From DYGX01 sp035325905 (GTDB lineage: Bacteria; Chloroflexota; Anaerolineae; Aggregatilineales; Aggregatilineaceae): a stretch of 29,960 nucleotides of DNA. The position numbers and the translations under genes were made by a program. Under the pieces are notes generated by a model that searched no databases, was not told where the DNA came from, and saw only the letters and a list, made by a program, of their open reading frames with translations. Numbering within the stretch: position 1 is the first letter of the stretch; each line of letters begins with the position of its first letter. The stretch spans positions 1 to 29,960 of the forward strand of contig DAOKYY010000038.1 in assembly GCA_035325905.1 (NCBI GenBank). Direction: 5' to 3'. Of this stretch, positions 22,418 to 29,960 are shown piece by piece.

Positions 22418-22447
22418 TGTTCAAAACTTGTTCAAGCGCAAAACAAG
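22418..22447 (-). promoter_or_regulatory. Short repeats before the epimerase gene
   Basis: In the 86-nt gap between the ATPase and epimerase genes, TGTTCAA occurs twice (22418-22424 and 22429-22435), 11 bp apart. CTTGTT (22427-22432) also pairs with AACAAG (22442-22447). The elements end just upstream of the AGGAGG on the minus strand. They could form an operator or an RNA fold that adjusts expression of the catabolic genes relative to the transporter. Weak evidence. Confidence 0.25.
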
Positions 22448-22491
22448 CTCCATCGAGCGGCGCATGACCCGTGCGGGGTTCCACGTCTACC

Positions 22492-23556
22492 TCAATTCGC
22501 GACGCGCTGGCCGCCGCGCTCGAAGAAATGCAGCCGGCTCCGGTCGATCGAGAAGGAGACCGTGTCGCCGATTGCCAGGTGCGTAATGCCCGGCACGAGG
22601 CACAGGAGCGTCTGCCGCCCGGAGCGGATGTGCACCACTGTCTCGACGCCGAGCGGCTCGGTCAGGATCACTTCGCCGCGCAGGTCGCCCGCCGGGTCGA
22701 TCCGCACATCTTCGGGGCGCACGCCGAGCAGGAAGGTGGGCGGGACCGCCGTGGCGCCGTTGGCGAGCGGCAGCCTGATCGCGCTGTCGCTGATGACCAG
22801 CGTTCCGTTCTCGCGCGCGGCAGGCAGCAAGTTAATGCGCGGGATCCCGACCAGTTGGGCGACGAAGGTCGTCGTCGGGTGGTCGTAGATCTCCTGCGGC
22901 GAGCCGATCTGCACGATCCGCCCCTGGCGCAGCACGCCGATCCGGTCGGCCATCGTCAGCGCTTCGATCTGGTCGTGCGTGACGAACAGCGTCGTGCTGC
23001 CCTGCGTCTTTTGCAGGTGTTGAATCTCGATCCGCAGCGCCTCGCGCAGCTTGGCGTCGAGGTTCGAGAGCGGCTCGTCCATCAGAAAGACGCGCGGCTG
23101 ACGCACGATCGCGCGGCCAATCGAAACGCGCTGCATCTCGCCGCCGGACAGGTTCGCCGTTTTGCGCTCCAGCAATTGCGTGATGCGCAGTTTCTCGGCG
23201 GCATCGCGCACGCGCCGGTCGATCTCGGCGGACGGCACACGCCGCAGCGGGGAGCGCAGCGGAAAGGCCAGGTTCTCGTAGACCGTCTTGTTTGGATACA
23301 GCGAGTACTGCTGGAAAACGAACGCCACGTCGCGGTCTGCCGGGGTGTACTGGTTGACAGTCTCCCCGTCGAACAGCACGTCGCCCGCGTCCTGGCGCTC
23401 CAGCCCGGCGATGATGCGCAGCGTGGTGGTCTTGCCCGCGCCGGTGTGCCCCAGCAGGACGAACAGCTCGCCGTCCGCCACGTTGAAAGACACATCGTCC
23501 AGCGCGACGGTGTCCTTAAACCGCTTGCTGATATGGCGCAGCTCTATGTCGCTCAT
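22492..23556 (-). CDS. Sugar ABC transporter ATPase, MalK/UgpC-like, second of the pair
   Basis: A 354-residue CUT1-type ATPase. Walker A GHTGAGKT (36-43), Q-loop Q82 in FQQYSLYPNK, signature LSGGE (136-140), Walker B VFLMDEP (D160, E161) and H194 are in place. The last position of LSGGQ is glutamate here. After about residue 240 comes the regulatory OB-fold domain of MalK-like proteins (LLGVRPEDVRI). The start is ATG 23556, whose codon overlaps the previous stop (ATGA); a longer frame upstream lacks any family similarity. It pairs with the preceding ATPase, so the importer probably uses a heterodimer, as in the two-ATPase glycerol importer GlpST. UgpC or MalK identity cannot be set from sequence alone. 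Confidence 0.92.
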   Translation of the reverse strand: MSDIELRHISKRFKDTVALDDVSFNVADGELFVLLGHTGAGKTTTLRIIAGLERQDAGDVLFDGETVNQYTPADRDVAFVFQQYSLYPNKTVYENLAFPLRSPLRRVPSAEIDRRVRDAAEKLRITQLLERKTANLSGGEMQRVSIGRAIVRQPRVFLMDEPLSNLDAKLREALRIEIQHLQKTQGSTTLFVTHDQIEALTMADRIGVLRQGRIVQIGSPQEIYDHPTTTFVAQLVGIPRINLLPAARENGTLVISDSAIRLPLANGATAVPPTFLLGVRPEDVRIDPAGDLRGEVILTEPLGVETVVHIRSGRQTLLCLVPGITHLAIGDTVSFSIDRSRLHFFERGGQRVAN

Positions 23557-24647
23557 GCCCGGGCCTCCGGTACAATCGCGGCCTCGGTGGCCGGGTCGAA
23601 GAAACGCACCATCGCCGGGTCCAGGTCGAACCGCACGGCGGCGCCGATCGGGTGGCTGGACTGGCGGCTGCTGCGCACATGCACGATGGTCTGGTCGCAC
23701 AGCTCCAGGTGCAGCATAGTGTAGCTGCCGTGCAGGTCGCTGGCGTAGACGCTGGCCGACAGCGCACCCTGGGGCGTCACCTTCGCCGCTTCCGGGCGGA
23801 AGCCGAGGATCACGTCGCCTTCGCCGCCCAGCGCGGCGTTCAGCGGCGCGACCCACTGCGGCGGGACGGTGTAGGCCCCGCAGCCCGGCAGGTGCACCTG
23901 GCCGCTCTGATAGTGGCCGGTGATCAGGTTCATGCCGGGGCTGCCGATGAAGCGCGCGACGAACAGATTGGCGGGATCGTGGTAAATCTCGGCTGGGGTG
24001 CCGGCCTGCTGCACGACCGCCGCCGACATGACCACGATGCGGTCGCCCATCGCCATCGCCTCGATCTGGTCGTGCGTCACATAGACCGTCGTCGCCCCAT
24101 GATCGATGTGCAGGCGCTTGATCTCGGCGCGCATTGTCTCGCGGAAGTCGGCATCCAGCGCGCCGAGCGGCTCGTCCATCAAGAACGCCGCTGGCCGCCG
24201 GACCAGCGCCCGCGCCAGCGCGACGCGCTGCTGGTCGCCGCCGCTGAGCGCGCCGGGGCGCGCGTCGAGGATGTGCTCGATCTGGAGCAGGCGCGAGACC
24301 TCGGCGACCCGCTGGTTCACCGTTTCCTTCGACTCACCCTGGGCCTGGAGCGGAAAGGCGATATTGTGCCGGGCCGACATGTGCGAGTAGAGCGCGAAGA
24401 ACTGGAACACGAAGGCGATGTCGCGCTCGCTGGGGTGCGCCCAGGTCACGTCGCGCCCGTTGAGCAGGATCGCGCCGCTGGTGGTCGTCTCCAGCCCGGA
24501 GATCATGCGCAGGGTGGTCGTCTTGCCGCAGCCAGACGGCCCCAGCAGGACGACGAACTCGCCATCGTGAACGGTCAGGTCCATCGGCTTGACGGCGTGG
24601 ACCTCACCGAATTTCTTCTCGACCTGAATTAACTGGATTTCTGCCAT
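23553..24647 (-). CDS. Sugar ABC transporter ATPase, MalK/UgpC-like, first of the pair
   Basis: A 364-residue ATPase similar in plan to the next gene product. Walker A GPSGCGKT (36-43), Q82 in FQFFALYSHM, signature LSGGD (134-138) followed by QQRVALAR, Walker B FLMDEP and the H-loop VTHDQIEAMAMGDR are intact. The glutamine of LSGGQ is aspartate. The D-loop reads LGALDADFR in place of the common LSNLDAKLR. The C-terminal half carries the MalK-type regulatory domain (VILGFRPEAAKV). It starts 40 nt after the MalG-type permease. Both tandem ATPases have all hydrolytic residues, unlike the PstB pair. Confidence 0.92.
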   Translation of the reverse strand: MAEIQLIQVEKKFGEVHAVKPMDLTVHDGEFVVLLGPSGCGKTTTLRMISGLETTTSGAILLNGRDVTWAHPSERDIAFVFQFFALYSHMSARHNIAFPLQAQGESKETVNQRVAEVSRLLQIEHILDARPGALSGGDQQRVALARALVRRPAAFLMDEPLGALDADFRETMRAEIKRLHIDHGATTVYVTHDQIEAMAMGDRIVVMSAAVVQQAGTPAEIYHDPANLFVARFIGSPGMNLITGHYQSGQVHLPGCGAYTVPPQWVAPLNAALGGEGDVILGFRPEAAKVTPQGALSASVYASDLHGSYTMLHLELCDQTIVHVRSSRQSSHPIGAAVRFDLDPAMVRFFDPATEAAIVPEARA

Positions 24648-24687
24648 AGCTCAGTCCAAAGCGGTGTTATCCCGGCACATGATAGGG

Positions 24688-26010
24688 TTATCCCTGGCGG
24701 ATGGCCCCGAAAGTGACCCCGCGCAGCAGGTACTTGCGCAGCGCAAACGTGACGATCACGACCGGGATCAGGAAGAACAGCGAGCCGGCGGCGATCGCCG
24801 CCCATTCGACCAACCCGGTGCCGATCATCGACGGGATGTGCGGCGGGGCGGTGCGCGCATTGTCCGCGGTGAGCATCAGCGCGAAGGCGTATTCGTTCCA
24901 GGCGAAGATGAAGCAGAAGACCGTTGTCGCCGCGATCCCGGTCATCGCCTCTGGCATGACGATGCGGATGAAGGCTTGCAGCCGGGTATAGCCATCGACC
25001 AGCGCCGCTTCCTCGTATTCCTTTGGAATCTCGTCGATAAATCCCTTCAGCAGCCAGACCGAGAACGACAGGTTGAACGCGGTGTAGAGCAAAATCAGCC
25101 CGCCGTGCGTGTCATATAGCCCAAGCTGCCGGTACATCAGGAAGATCGGGATCGTCACCACGACCGGGGGGAGCATGCGCGTGCTGAGAATGAAAAACAG
25201 CAGATCGCCTTTACCCGGTATGCGGAAGCGGCTGAAGGCGTAGGCGGACAGCAGGCCGAGCGTCACCGAGAGCAGGGTCGAGGTGCTGGCGATGATCAGC
25301 GAATTGCGCAGGCGCTTGACGTAGTCGCTCTGGCCGAGGATCGCTTGCCCGCTTTTCAGCATAACGCGATCCGCCCAGTTCAGGTCTTCGTTCTGCTCGT
25401 AGATGGCTTTTTGCTCGTCCGTCATCTGGCGGCGTCGCGTCAGCAGGGTGATGATGCCTTCCATCGTCGGGTCGAACACGACCTTTGGCGGCGAGGCGAC
25501 CGCGTCGGGATACGACTTGAAAGCCGTCATCGACATCCAGACGACCGGCGTGAGCGTCAGCGCGGCCAGCATGATCACGACGCTGGCCCGGATCGCCTGC
25601 CACGCCTGCCGGTTCGGGTCCACCTGATCCACGCGCGCCGAATACGTCACCGGAGTGTGCGGCCCGCCGGTAGCGGGCGTGGGATCGGCGGCGTCGTGCG
25701 CGGCTTCCGGCACCAGACGCCGGGCGCGGGCCAGCAGCGCCAGGATCGCCCCGGCGCTGATGACCATCGAAAGCAACGTGCCGAGCAGGGGCTGGTCGAG
25801 CAGATCGGCCAGGGGCTTGAGCGCCGCCAGCAGCGCCATAAACAGCGCGGCGCACACCAGCCCGACGACAAGCCCAACCAGGATACCCAGCAGTCGCGAG
25901 TGCCCCCGGTGGCGGAAGATGACCGGAGCGGTCGTCGCGCCAACCAGCAGCCAGAACAGCGAAAAGTAGGCGATCCAGAACTCCGGCAGCGGAATATCCA
26001 GCCCGAACAT
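24688..26010 (-). CDS. Sugar ABC transporter permease, MalG-type, with N-terminal and internal additions
   Basis: A 440-residue permease, about 150 residues longer than a usual MalG. Residues 1-100 hold three extra helices (about 12-32, 40-62, 76-95), followed by a polar linker rich in A, D and P (101-137). The normal permease begins near 140 (VVIMLAALTLTPVVWMSMTAF). Between the first and second core helices, on the extracytoplasmic side, an insert of about 40 charged residues (190-228; TRRRQMTDEQKAIYEQNEDL and on) is present. The EAA loop is EAALVDGYTRLQAFIRIVMPEA. AGGGGACTAGGC precedes the ATG, which is 2 nt after the MalF-type stop. The extra parts may contact the binding protein or stabilise the complex. 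Confidence 0.9.
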   Translation of the reverse strand: MFGLDIPLPEFWIAYFSLFWLLVGATTAPVIFRHRGHSRLLGILVGLVVGLVCAALFMALLAALKPLADLLDQPLLGTLLSMVISAGAILALLARARRLVPEAAHDAADPTPATGGPHTPVTYSARVDQVDPNRQAWQAIRASVVIMLAALTLTPVVWMSMTAFKSYPDAVASPPKVVFDPTMEGIITLLTRRRQMTDEQKAIYEQNEDLNWADRVMLKSGQAILGQSDYVKRLRNSLIIASTSTLLSVTLGLLSAYAFSRFRIPGKGDLLFFILSTRMLPPVVVTIPIFLMYRQLGLYDTHGGLILLYTAFNLSFSVWLLKGFIDEIPKEYEEAALVDGYTRLQAFIRIVMPEAMTGIAATTVFCFIFAWNEYAFALMLTADNARTAPPHIPSMIGTGLVEWAAIAAGSLFFLIPVVIVTFALRKYLLRGVTFGAIRQG

Positions 26011-26012
26011 GC

Positions 26013-26957
26013 CTAGTCCCCTCCCGCCCGGTTGAGCGCACGAATGTAGAGATTGCTGATCGCGATAATGATGATCAGCACGATATAGGCCAGCGCGCCG
26101 GATTCACCGGTGTTGAACTTGCCCAGGAACGCCTCGCTGTAAAGCCGGACCGCGACCGTTTCCGTGGTGTCTCCTGGCCCGCCCCCCGTCAGGCCCATGA
26201 CCACGTCGAACGCTTTGAACGCCTCGATGGTGCGGAACAGCACCGCGATCAGCAGCAGAGGCATCACCTGGGGCAGCGTGATGCGCCGGAACTGGAACCA
26301 GGCGCTCGCCCGGTCGATCGCCGCCGCCTCGTAGAGATAGTTCGGGATGGCGCTGAGGCCGGAGAGCACCAGCAGCATCACGAACGGACTCCACATCCAC
26401 ACGTCCACGATCACGATTGACCACAGGCTGAGTGTCGGGTCCGACAGCCACTGGTCGCCCCCGCGCGGGTTGAGGTAGATCAAATAGTTGAAAAAGCCTT
26501 TGGAGGGGTCAAAGATCAGCTTCCAGAACAGGCCAACCACCACCGGCGAGAGCATCATCGGGATCAGAATCAGCGTGGTGATGAAGCCGCTGCCCCTGAA
26601 TTTCTCGCGGAGCAGCATCGCCAGCCCAAACCCGATCACGATTTGCAGCCCGACCGACAGCAGCGCGTAGCGGCCCGTGACGGTGAAATTGTGCCAGTAC
26701 CGGGCGCGCTCATTGGTCAGGATTTCCTTGTAGTTCTCCAGCGCGACCCATTGCGGCGGCTCGTTGGCGATCACCGAGTAGTCGTTGAAGCTGAGATACA
26801 GGCTGTAAAACAGCGGAAAGACGTTCATGGCGATCAAAATGATCAGCGTCGGCCAGATGAAAAGCTGCGCGATCGTCTTGTCGCTCATCTGGCGGCGTCC
26901 ATGCCGCCTCGCCCGCTCGGCGCTGGCGGGAATGGCTTGAGCTTTCACTGTGGTCAT
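26013..26957 (-). CDS. Sugar ABC transporter permease, MalF-type
   Basis: A 314-residue permease with a basic cytoplasmic N-terminus (RARRHGRRQ) and about six helices, the first near residues 32-53 (LFIWPTLIILIAMNVFPLFYSL). The EAA loop is clear (YLYEAAAIDRASAWFQFRRITLPQVMP), and so is the DVVMGLTGGGPGDTTETVAVRLY segment found in this class before the last helix. It lies 84 nt after the binding-protein gene and 2 nt before the next permease. Confidence 0.92.
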   Translation of the reverse strand: MTTVKAQAIPASAERARRHGRRQMSDKTIAQLFIWPTLIILIAMNVFPLFYSLYLSFNDYSVIANEPPQWVALENYKEILTNERARYWHNFTVTGRYALLSVGLQIVIGFGLAMLLREKFRGSGFITTLILIPMMLSPVVVGLFWKLIFDPSKGFFNYLIYLNPRGGDQWLSDPTLSLWSIVIVDVWMWSPFVMLLVLSGLSAIPNYLYEAAAIDRASAWFQFRRITLPQVMPLLLIAVLFRTIEAFKAFDVVMGLTGGGPGDTTETVAVRLYSEAFLGKFNTGESGALAYIVLIIIIAISNLYIRALNRAGGD

Positions 26958-26985
26958 GCGCGCACCTTCGTACCTTCAATCAGAG

Positions 26986-27020
26986 GGTGAGGAAGGCAAG
27001 CGCGCGCCTGCCTCCCTCGC
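26986..27020 (-). terminator. Hairpin between binding-protein and permease genes of the second sugar operon
   Basis: GAGGAAGGCA (26989-26998) pairs with TGCCTCCCTC (27009-27018) with one mismatch, extended by a further pair or two, around a GC-rich 10-nt loop. A short palindrome CTCGCCGGCGAG (27016-27027) overlaps it. No T-run follows on the minus strand, so it more likely protects the 3' end of the binding-protein message or attenuates than fully terminates. It matches the position of the hairpin at 1455-1482. Confidence 0.5.
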
Positions 27021-27041
27021 CGGCGAGCTGACAGAACTACC

Positions 27042-28379
27042 CTAGTCTTCGATCACCCCGGCATCCACCAGGATTTCATGCTGTTCGAGCGCCATGCCGT
27101 CGAGCGCCTCTTTCGCGGTTCCGACGTTGCCGACGACGTAGGCGTTGATGTAACGCTGCGCCGGCTCAAGTAGCTCGCCGTAGACCGGGATGTTCCAGAA
27201 GTCCTTGACGAAGGTCATCGACTCGGCGAACGCCCGGTTGTAAGGCGTGTTGTTCAGGAAGGCTTCCGACTCCAGCACGCCGACGTTGCAGGTGTAGCCG
27301 CCGACATCCGCCCACTGCTGCTGCACGTCATCCGAAGCGAACCACTTGATGAAGTCCAGCGACGCTTGCTTGCGCTCGTCGCTGATGTAGTTCAGCACGC
27401 TCATGCCCTGGCCGCCCAGCGCGACATAGCGGTCGCCGTAGGGGCCGGCCGGCCCGGAGAAGAAGCCAGTCACGCCCGCGTAGGGGTTCTTTTCGGCGTT
27501 GAGCAGGTCCGGCAGGAAGGCGAAGTAGTTCATGATCATCGTCGCCTGACCGTTGACGAAGACAGAGTTCATCTCGGTGTAGAAGGCGTTGTTGGTGCCG
27601 GGAGGAGCGAAGCTATACAGCTCCTTGTAGAACTCCAGCGCCTCGACCGCCCTGTCGGAGTTGACGACGCCGATCACGTTGTTGTTCTCGTCCTGCCAGT
27701 CGACACCCCAACTGAACATGACGTTTTCGTAGCCCATGATCATGCCGTCGTAGTCCTTCTGCGTGTAGACGCCGACCCCGTAGACATTCTCGTCGGGGCG
27801 ATAGAAGAACTCGGCGATGTCACGCAGTTGTTCCCAGGTCTCCGGCACGGCCAGCGGATAGCCGTACTCGGCCTCGAACGCGGCCATTTCTTCAGGGTCT
27901 TCGAAACGATCCTTGCGATAGGCCCAGCCCACCGCGTCACCCTCGGTCGGGTAAGCCCAGTAGCGGCCCGAGTTGGCGGGGAACTCGCCGTAGTATTTCA
28001 GGGTCGCGGGGGTCACGGTATCGACCAGGTTGTTCTCGACCATGAAGTCGGTCAGCTCCATATAGTGGCCCTGCTCAGCGCCCTGGCCGAGCCACTGGCT
28101 GTCGCCCACGACCATATCGTAAGCGTCACCCTTGGCCGCCCACTCGGCGGACATCCGGTCATAGAAGCTGCCCCATGGCTCCTGGATGACGGTCACTTTG
28201 ATGCCTGTCTCGGCTTCGTAGCGGTTGCCGATTTCCTGCAAGTAGTCGGCGGGCGGCCACTGCGCCCAGAAAATGATCAGCTCAGAGACCTGGTTGGCCG
28301 GCGCGGCGCTCACGCCGCCAAAGCCCAGGCCCAGCGCCAGGACGATCAACAACAAAAGGCTGGGAGTTCTCTTCAACAT
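27042..28379 (-). CDS. Extracellular sugar-binding protein of the second CUT1 ABC transporter
   Basis: A 445-residue family 1 binding protein and first gene of the ten-gene sugar operon. The signal peptide is clear (MLKRTPSLLLLIVLALGLGFG, cleavage likely after GVSA), with no lipobox cysteine. The mature protein begins with the LIIFWAQWPPADYLQEI strand and has the MVVGDSQWLGQGAEQG segment, YAYPTEGDAVGWAYRKDRF, and the GGQGMSVLNY and FIKWFASDDVQQQWA motifs of this class. AGGAGG is 8 nt upstream of the ATG. The plan is close to binding proteins for polyols and glycerol-like or oligosaccharide substrates, but the ligand cannot be named. Confidence 0.92.
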   Translation of the reverse strand: MLKRTPSLLLLIVLALGLGFGGVSAAPANQVSELIIFWAQWPPADYLQEIGNRYEAETGIKVTVIQEPWGSFYDRMSAEWAAKGDAYDMVVGDSQWLGQGAEQGHYMELTDFMVENNLVDTVTPATLKYYGEFPANSGRYWAYPTEGDAVGWAYRKDRFEDPEEMAAFEAEYGYPLAVPETWEQLRDIAEFFYRPDENVYGVGVYTQKDYDGMIMGYENVMFSWGVDWQDENNNVIGVVNSDRAVEALEFYKELYSFAPPGTNNAFYTEMNSVFVNGQATMIMNYFAFLPDLLNAEKNPYAGVTGFFSGPAGPYGDRYVALGGQGMSVLNYISDERKQASLDFIKWFASDDVQQQWADVGGYTCNVGVLESEAFLNNTPYNRAFAESMTFVKDFWNIPVYGELLEPAQRYINAYVVGNVGTAKEALDGMALEQHEILVDAGVIED

Positions 28380-28539
28380 TTCACAGTCCTCCTAAGCGTG
28401 CTGACGAACAGGTTGACGTGCATGCCCTTCTGTGCCATGGACTCTCGTTGTCAGGGTTGCGATTTCGCCTCTGCCTCTCCTTTCTTGACCGGCGACGGCG
28501 CCTGGGGAGAAGACGCCGCGCAGCGCACAGGCCGCGCCG

Positions 28540-29796
28540 TCAGCGGTTCCAGCGTTCAAGATTGCCCGGGCGCGCAAGAATGTGCTGGTAGACCATCGCC
28601 ACGCCGCCCATCACGCACGATTCTGTGCCGTGCTGCGCGATCTTCAGGCTGGCAGCCTGCCGGTTCCAGCGCAGCGCGCGGTGGTCCACTTCGGCCTCGA
28701 CTGCGGGCAGGATGAACTTCCCGGCGAGGCTCAGGCTCCCGCCCAGCACGACGAGATCGGGGTTCAGCCCGTTGACGAGCGACGCGATCCCGATGCCGAG
28801 ATAGCGCCCGATCTCTTCCAGCGCCGAGAGCGCCACCCGGTCGCCCTGTTCAGCGGCTTGCACGACGAGCGGGATCGACAGCGCGGTGAGATCGCCGCGC
28901 GCTAGCCCCGTCAGCGCGCTCGGCTGTCCCGCCTCGACCGCCTGACGAATCAGACGGAACAGCGCGCGCTGGCTGACGAAGGTCTCCCAGCAGCCCCGGT
29001 TCTGGCAGTTGCACAGCGGCCCGTCGGGATCAAGCGTCATGTGACCGAACTCGCTGGCGTAGCCGGTCGCGCCCTTAAAGAGCAGGCCGTTGCGGACGAT
29101 AGCCCCGCCGAGGCCGACCCCGGCGCTGAGATACAGCACCTCGCGGTGGCCCTGCGCGACGCCGAAGAAGTATTCGCCGAGCGCCGCCATATTCGCTTCG
29201 TTTTCGACGAAGATCGCCAGATCGCCAAACTCGCGCTGGAGCAGGTCCTGAAGCGGGACATCGTGCCAGCCGAGATTCGGCGCGAACAGCAGCGTGCCGT
29301 CGGCGGCGCTCGCCAGGCCGGGCGCGCCGACCGCCAGCCCAAGCAAGCAGCCTTCGTGGCCGCACGGTAGCTCGGACACGCGCACGGCTTCGTGCAACAG
29401 GGCCAGAAGCTGCTTGATGATCGCATCCTGCTGGTCAGGGGCGTCGATCGCTTCGTGGCGCTTCCAGATGACTTCGGCGCCGAAGTTGGCGAACATGACT
29501 TCAATCGACTCGACGCCCAGCTCGCAGCTGACGATGTAGCCCGCGTTGGGGTTGATCTCAAGCTGGACGGACGGGCGCCCGATCCCGCCCAGGTTGAAGC
29601 CGACTTCTCGCACAAATTGCAGGTCCAGAAGCTGCTTGACCAGGCTGGAGACGGTCGATTTGTTCAGCCCGGTGGTCTCCGCCAGCCCGGCGCGCGAGAG
29701 CGGCGCGTGCTCGATCAGCCGGCTCATGATGAGCGACAGGTTGATGTCCCGTACCAAAGACTGATCGCCGGTGCGGAAGCCCAAGAGATGATTCAC
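28540..29796 (-). CDS. ROK-family transcriptional repressor
   Basis: A 418-residue regulator of the NagC/XylR-like ROK family. The N-terminal winged helix-turn-helix is near residues 30-65 (LSRAGLAETTGLNKSTVSSLVKQLLD), followed by GIGRPSVQLEINPNAGYIVSCELGVES. The ROK sugar-kinase-like fold follows, with the ATP-type loop GLGGAIVRNG and the zinc motif CNCQNRGCWETF just after EFGHMTLDP. The GTG at 29796 is preferred since GAGGG lies 8 nt upstream; an in-frame GTG at 29814 has no ribosome site. It is 160 nt upstream of the sugar operon and in the same direction, so it most likely controls that operon in response to a sugar or sugar phosphate. Confidence 0.9.
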   Translation of the reverse strand: MNHLLGFRTGDQSLVRDINLSLIMSRLIEHAPLSRAGLAETTGLNKSTVSSLVKQLLDLQFVREVGFNLGGIGRPSVQLEINPNAGYIVSCELGVESIEVMFANFGAEVIWKRHEAIDAPDQQDAIIKQLLALLHEAVRVSELPCGHEGCLLGLAVGAPGLASAADGTLLFAPNLGWHDVPLQDLLQREFGDLAIFVENEANMAALGEYFFGVAQGHREVLYLSAGVGLGGAIVRNGLLFKGATGYASEFGHMTLDPDGPLCNCQNRGCWETFVSQRALFRLIRQAVEAGQPSALTGLARGDLTALSIPLVVQAAEQGDRVALSALEEIGRYLGIGIASLVNGLNPDLVVLGGSLSLAGKFILPAVEAEVDHRALRWNRQAASLKIAQHGTESCVMGGVAMVYQHILARPGNLERWNR

Positions 29797-29826
29797 GGAG
29801 CCTACCCTCGCCACGTGGTGCGGTGA

Positions 29827-29960
29827 GGACCTGTATGCCGCGAAAACGCCAAACAGAGCGAGCTAGCGGTTACGTCGCTTAGAGCTGGTTGGTGGTGCGA
29901 ATACGGGGAGGCTTGCCCCGCAAGTGTAAGTCAGGTTCTAAAACTTCGGTAAACCTAACC
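29827..29960 (-). promoter_or_regulatory. Upstream region of the ROK gene with inverted repeats
   Basis: This end of the window has no gene. AGGTT (29933-29937) and AACCT (29952-29956) form an inverted repeat around 14 A/T-rich bases. CGGGG/CCCCG (29904-29908 and 29916-29920) makes a second hairpin, and AGCTAGCG/CGCTTAGAGCT (29861-29868 and 29875-29885) a third, imperfect one. Any may be an operator for ROK autoregulation. No -35/-10 pair is convincing. Confidence 0.3.

Noticed and set aside
29861..29885. Part of a tRNA near the right edge
   Set aside because: The stem-loop lacks the T-arm GGTTCRA sequence and an acceptor stem; it is only an imperfect hairpin.
1..29960. tRNA, rRNA, transposase or integrase genes
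   Set aside because: None seen on either strand; no cloverleaf-like sequence and no mobile-element protein motifs.

Overview
The window is a GC-rich bacterial chromosome segment with dense, co-oriented operons and ATGA start/stop overlaps. Gene content (RNase J, carbohydrate ABC transporters of the CUT1 type, a ROK repressor, a DUF4062/NB-ARC/TPR protein) and style suggest a member of the Chloroflexota, probably Anaerolineae-like. That assignment is inference; no rRNA or tRNA gene is visible to test it.

Layout. (1) 1-3695, plus strand: a sigma70-like promoter, a sugar-binding protein, a hairpin, then two permeases (MalF/MalG type) with no ATPase gene. (2) 3693-3893: a long imperfect inverted repeat built from degenerate 10-bp units. 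(3) 4014-5426, plus: a berberine-bridge-type FAD oxidoreductase, ended by a strong hairpin shared with the convergent pst operon. (4) 5518-10631, minus: pstS-pstC-pstA-pstB2-pstB1-phoU for high-affinity phosphate uptake, preceded by a candidate Pho box of five phased repeats. The two PstB ATPases have complementary defects and look like an obligate asymmetric pair. (5) 10916-14418, plus: a STAND NTPase and a secreted subtilisin-like protease. (6) 14416-14770: a second decamer-repeat element between convergent genes, with a different hairpin repeat in its loop. (7) 14768-16387, minus: RNase J. (8) 16762-17208, plus: a YdcZ/DUF606-type membrane protein. (9) 17288-28379, minus: a ten-gene sugar operon. 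(10) 28540-29796, minus: a ROK-family repressor, the likely regulator of that operon.

How the genes work together. In transcription order the large operon encodes a binding protein, two permeases, two MalK-like ATPases, a D-tagatose/D-psicose 3-epimerase-like TIM barrel, a Gfo/Idh/MocA protein, an unknown six-helix membrane protein, a second TIM-barrel isomerase/epimerase and a second Gfo/Idh/MocA oxidoreductase. This fits import of a sugar or glycoside followed by oxidation and isomerisation (or elimination) steps; the substrate cannot be read from the sequence. The first sugar operon probably borrows an ATPase from elsewhere.

The least ordinary items are the complementary PstB1/PstB2 pair, the two families of 10-bp-phased inverted repeats that abut the TAG stop codons of three genes, the Gfo/Idh/MocA protein lacking the usual EKP lysine, and the N-terminal membrane extensions on both MalG-type permeases.
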